Of a DNA stretch of 9,161 nt, positions 7,024 to 9,161 are shown piece after piece. Made by a program: the position numbers and the translations under genes. How positions within the stretch are numbered: the stretch's first letter is position 1; every line of letters begins with the position of its first letter. The notes below the pieces were generated by a model, which did no database searches, had not been told where the DNA came from, and was given only the letters and a program-made list of their open reading frames with translations. The stretch comes from Candidatus Aegiribacteria sp. (lineage in GTDB: Bacteria > Fermentibacterota > Fermentibacteria > Fermentibacterales > JCC-6): the NCBI GenBank assembly GCA_030638185.1, contig DAOWFD010000249.1, forward strand, positions 1-9,161, in the 5' to 3' direction.

Positions 7024-8349
7024 CTAATTCATGAATGATTTCAGAACTTCAGGAAGATCAGGTTTTCCGATCTCCTGGAGCTCGTATCCCACTCTTACAA
7101 CTGGTTTATTGATCTTGATTATCCGGGTAAGGTCGATTGGAGTTGCTATGATAACAGCATCACAATCCGATGCGTTAATAGTCTGTTGAAGATCCTTCAT
7201 CTGGTCCTCACCATAGCCCATAGCAGGAAGAATAACTGCTTCCTCCCTGTCTGCGTAGTACTTCTCGAACGTGTCGATAATACTACCTACCGCAAAAGGT
7301 CTGGGGTCAACGTAATCAGCCGCCCCGAATTTCTCGGCTGCGACGAATCCTGCACCGTACTCCATATCACCGTGGGTAAGTGTCGGCCCGTCTTCAATCA
7401 CGAGGACTTTCGCTCCGGTGATGAGAGAGGGATTATCCACGGTCAGGGGACTTGCGGCATCAATGATCAATGCTTCAGGATTCACAGCTCTTACATTGGC
7501 TCTTACCTCATCAACATCCTCAGGGTAGGCACTGTCTATCTTATTAATAACAACAGCATCGGCAAGCCTGAGATTAGTCTGTCCCGGATAATAAGATATC
7601 TCATGTCCCGGCCTGTGAGGGTCTACCACTGTAATCGTCAGATCAGGCTTGTAGAAGGATATATCGTTGTTTCCGCCATCCCAGAGTATTATATCAGCCT
7701 CTTTTTCCGCCTCGCGGAGTATTGCCTCGTAATCTACTCCGGCGTATATGACGTTTCCACATTTTATATGCGGCTCGTACTCCTCCATCTCTTCGATGGT
7801 GCAATTGTGCTTCTTGAGGTCATCAATGGTTGCAAACCTCTGAACTTTCTGAGCAACGAGATCACCGTAAGGCATCGGGTGTCTGATGGCGACAACCTTC
7901 TTACCGGCCGCCTGAAGAATATCTATCACACGTCTTGTTGTCTGGCTTTTACCGCAGCCTGTACGCACCGCGCAGACAGCGATGAGAGGTTTAGAACTCT
8001 TTATCATGGTTCTTTCTGCCCCAAGCATGGTAAAATCAACACCTGCAGCATTGACCCTTGAACAGAGTTCCATGACAGTATTGTCCGACAGGTCACTGTA
8101 GGACAGAACACAGAGATCTATGTCCTTTTCGATGAGTATCTCTTCAAGTCCGTCTTCAGCTAAAATAGGAATCCCTTCGGGATATAATTCTCCTGTAAGT
8201 TCGGCAGGATATTTTCTGTCATCTATATCCGGTATCTGTGTTGCGGTAAATGCTACCACATCGTAGTCCGGATTGTCTCGATAGACTACGTTGAAATTAT
8301 GAAAATCGCGCCCTGCAGCGCCAAGTATCAAGGTTCTGATTTTATTCAT
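7024..8349 (-). CDS. COG2403 P-loop protein, cyclic 2,3-diphosphoglycerate synthetase-like
   Basis: This 441-residue cytoplasmic protein has an N-terminal Rossmann-like part (ILGAAGRDFHNFN, 8-20) and then a P-loop NTPase-like domain. Residues RTGCGKSQTTRR (129-140) form the phosphate-binding loop, DGGNND (224-229) and DPHRPGHE (243-250) are conserved blocks, and NKID (269-272) matches a GTPase G4 motif. COG2403 members are annotated as predicted GTPases or as cyclic 2,3-diphosphoglycerate synthetase, by relation to the enzyme of methanogenic archaea that closes 2,3-diphosphoglycerate with ATP. Whether the bacterial protein does this is not established. The frame stays open upstream to 8433, but the ATG at 8349 is chosen because AAAGGA (8356-8361) lies 6 bases ahead of it and homology begins at MNKIRTLILGAAG. 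Neighbours are a PhoU-domain protein upstream and korDABC downstream. Confidence 0.85.
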   Translation of the reverse strand: MNKIRTLILGAAGRDFHNFNVVYRDNPDYDVVAFTATQIPDIDDRKYPAELTGELYPEGIPILAEDGLEEILIEKDIDLCVLSYSDLSDNTVMELCSRVNAAGVDFTMLGAERTMIKSSKPLIAVCAVRTGCGKSQTTRRVIDILQAAGKKVVAIRHPMPYGDLVAQKVQRFATIDDLKKHNCTIEEMEEYEPHIKCGNVIYAGVDYEAILREAEKEADIILWDGGNNDISFYKPDLTITVVDPHRPGHEISYYPGQTNLRLADAVVINKIDSAYPEDVDEVRANVRAVNPEALIIDAASPLTVDNPSLITGAKVLVIEDGPTLTHGDMEYGAGFVAAEKFGAADYVDPRPFAVGSIIDTFEKYYADREEAVILPAMGYGEDQMKDLQQTINASDCDAVIIATPIDLTRIIKINKPVVRVGYELQEIGKPDLPEVLKSFMN

Positions 8350-8357
8350 CTGTCGTC

Positions 8358-8390
8358 CTTTCCGCAAGAGGATGTCTGCTTGCGGGAAAG
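8358..8390 (-). promoter_or_regulatory. leader hairpin overlapping the ribosome binding site of the COG2403 gene
   Basis: CTTTCCGCAAG (8358-8368) pairs with the segment 8379-8390 (CTTGCGG, a bulged G, AAAG), giving a 7+4 bp stem around a 10-base loop. On the minus strand the 3' arm ends in GGAAAG, which includes the first part of the AAAGGA ribosome binding site (8356-8361). The pairing is seen directly. Control of translation by it is an inference, and no known riboswitch class was recognised. Confidence 0.5.
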
Positions 8391-8396
8391 CAACAG

Positions 8397-8416
8397 CGAA
8401 CCACAGTTGCGGTTCG
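8397..8416 (-). other. second hairpin in the COG2403 gene leader
   Basis: CGAACC (8397-8402) and GGTTCG (8411-8416) form a 6-bp stem with an 8-base loop. It stands between the PhoU-gene terminator and the hairpin at the ribosome binding site. Three stems follow one another within about 100 bases. The role is unknown and the stem is short enough to be chance. Confidence 0.35.
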
Positions 8417-8431
8417 GCCTCTCCCATCTGC

Positions 8432-8458
8432 AAAAACTCCGGTCAATTTTTGACCGGA
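8432..8458 (-). terminator. intrinsic terminator after the PhoU-domain gene
   Basis: On the minus strand TCCGGTCAA and TTGACCGGA form a 9-bp stem (8450-8458 with 8438-8446) around a 3-base loop. One base later comes a run of five T (8432-8436). This is a good rho-independent terminator about 60 bases beyond the stop at 8520. I saw no convincing promoter between it and the COG2403 start. Confidence 0.8.
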
Positions 8459-8519
8459 CACAACTTAATAAATCTCGCAATCCTGGACATCATTGTCAAC
8501 TCACTGTTACAGGCTGGGG

Positions 8520-9161
8520 TTAATGAATATCATCGGTTCCATGCCATACCCCTCCACCGATAAGGGATTGAGCTATGTTTGTGAGGTGATCGCCGATACG
8601 CTCACAGTAATCTATAAAATCAAGCAGCGCAAGCCTCTTCAATCCGTCCTGTCCCTTTATGGTAAGGCAGTCGGTGTAGCTTCTTCGTGCATCGTCTTCG
8701 AGCCTGTTGAGCCTTGACTCAAGAGCAAGAACTGCCTGGGAGGCTTCCCTGTCATGGGATTTAAGGGATAACCTTGTTGAGTTAAGCATCTTGATTACGA
8801 TCTCAGATGCTCGTATAGATGCTTCAGCCAGCTCTCCCGATTCTATTTTAAAGCTTCCGGATATCCTGTTCCTGGCCTCAACGATATTGACCGCATGGTC
8901 TGATACCCTTTCAAGGTCGTTGATCGTATGTATGATAACAGGCAGTTTCAGCGACTGGATCTGATCAAGGTTCCGCTGAAACAGTTTTGAGGCATAAACG
9001 GTAAGATCCCGCTGCATGTAGTCTACCCTGTCCTCCATGGACATTATCCTGTCCGTTTTTGGATAACCCTTGAAAAAGCAGGATATAGACGCGTTGACAG
9101 TAGCTTCTGCATAGCTGGCCATTTTGACCATCTCACGTTCAAGGTTGTCAATTGCGAGGGC
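8520..9161 (-). CDS. PhoU-domain protein, probably C-terminus of a Na+/phosphate cotransporter (5' truncated)
   Basis: The frame is open to the window edge, giving 213 visible residues; the methionine at 9131 is probably internal, since ALAIDNLERE precedes it in frame. The fragment is all alpha-helical in character and holds two PhoU-type metal-binding motifs: ERVSDHAVNI (about residues 84-93 of the fragment) and ERIGDHLTNI (about 187-196). The order LE(D)RVD..Q, then the INDLERxxDH block, is typical of the cytoplasmic PhoU region at the end of NptA-type Na+/Pi cotransporters, but a stand-alone PhoU regulator is possible. The choice depends on whether membrane helices lie upstream of the window. 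No cluster motif or enzyme signature is present. A strong terminator follows the gene. Confidence 0.85.
   Translation of the reverse strand, partial: ALAIDNLEREMVKMASYAEATVNASISCFFKGYPKTDRIMSMEDRVDYMQRDLTVYASKLFQRNLDQIQSLKLPVIIHTINDLERVSDHAVNIVEARNRISGSFKIESGELAEASIRASEIVIKMLNSTRLSLKSHDREASQAVLALESRLNRLEDDARRSYTDCLTIKGQDGLKRLALLDFIDYCERIGDHLTNIAQSLIGGGVWHGTDDIH

Noticed and set aside
7186..8061. 291-codon open frame on the plus strand
   Set aside because: It lies wholly antisense to the COG2403 gene, has no ribosome binding site and its translation is a Cys/His/Ser-rich jumble with no family pattern, while the opposite strand has clear motifs.
8350..8433. 28-residue N-terminal extension of the COG2403 protein
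   Set aside because: It runs through the leader hairpins, has no ribosome binding site of its own, and the recognised protein begins at MNKIRT with a good site.
8437..8458. TTGACC in the terminator stem as a -35 element for the COG2403 gene
   Set aside because: No -10-like hexamer lies 16-18 bases downstream; the sequence is explained by the terminator stem.

Overview
The window looks like a piece of chromosome from an anaerobic bacterium. Shine-Dalgarno sites are clear, genes are tightly packed and often overlap by a few bases, base composition is moderate, and there is a ferredoxin-dependent 2-oxoacid oxidoreductase. The phylum cannot be read from the sequence. Several protein types (four-subunit KOR, COG2403 GTPase, DUF4080-like radical SAM protein, DUF6982-like small protein) are scattered among deep-branching anaerobes. 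No transposon, integrase, CRISPR array, tRNA or rRNA was seen.

Left part, plus strand (2-3439): three genes run as one unit with overlapping ends. They are the C-terminal part of an Atg22/UMF1-type major facilitator (cut by the window edge), an unrecognised eight-helix membrane protein, and a radical SAM protein with a cobalamin-domain-like N-terminus that contains no histidine. After a short gap with a promoter-like sequence comes a 129-residue DUF6982-like protein built from two copies of one motif (3524-3913). A hairpin at 3920-3951 separates this strand from the convergent minus-strand genes.

Right part, minus strand, read right to left: the window opens inside a PhoU-domain protein, probably the C-terminal end of a Na+/phosphate cotransporter (9161-8520). 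It is followed by a good intrinsic terminator. Next is a structured leader whose last hairpin covers part of the ribosome binding site of a COG2403 P-loop protein resembling cyclic 2,3-diphosphoglycerate synthetase (8349-7024). A 10-bp perfect hairpin lies between that gene and korDABC (6919-3959), a complete four-gene operon for a 2-oxoglutarate (or related 2-oxoacid):ferredoxin oxidoreductase. The order korD-korA-korB-korC and the overlapping junctions point to translational coupling and equal production of the subunits.

Functionally the right half joins central carbon metabolism (oxoacid + CoA to acyl-CoA + CO2 with reduced ferredoxin) with a probable phosphometabolite enzyme and phosphate uptake. 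The left half looks like an uncharacterised transport, membrane and radical-SAM cassette. The points most worth a second look are the His-free radical SAM protein and its coupled membrane partners, the internal repeat of the DUF6982-like protein, the structured leader of the COG2403 gene, and the polybasic tail of KorD.
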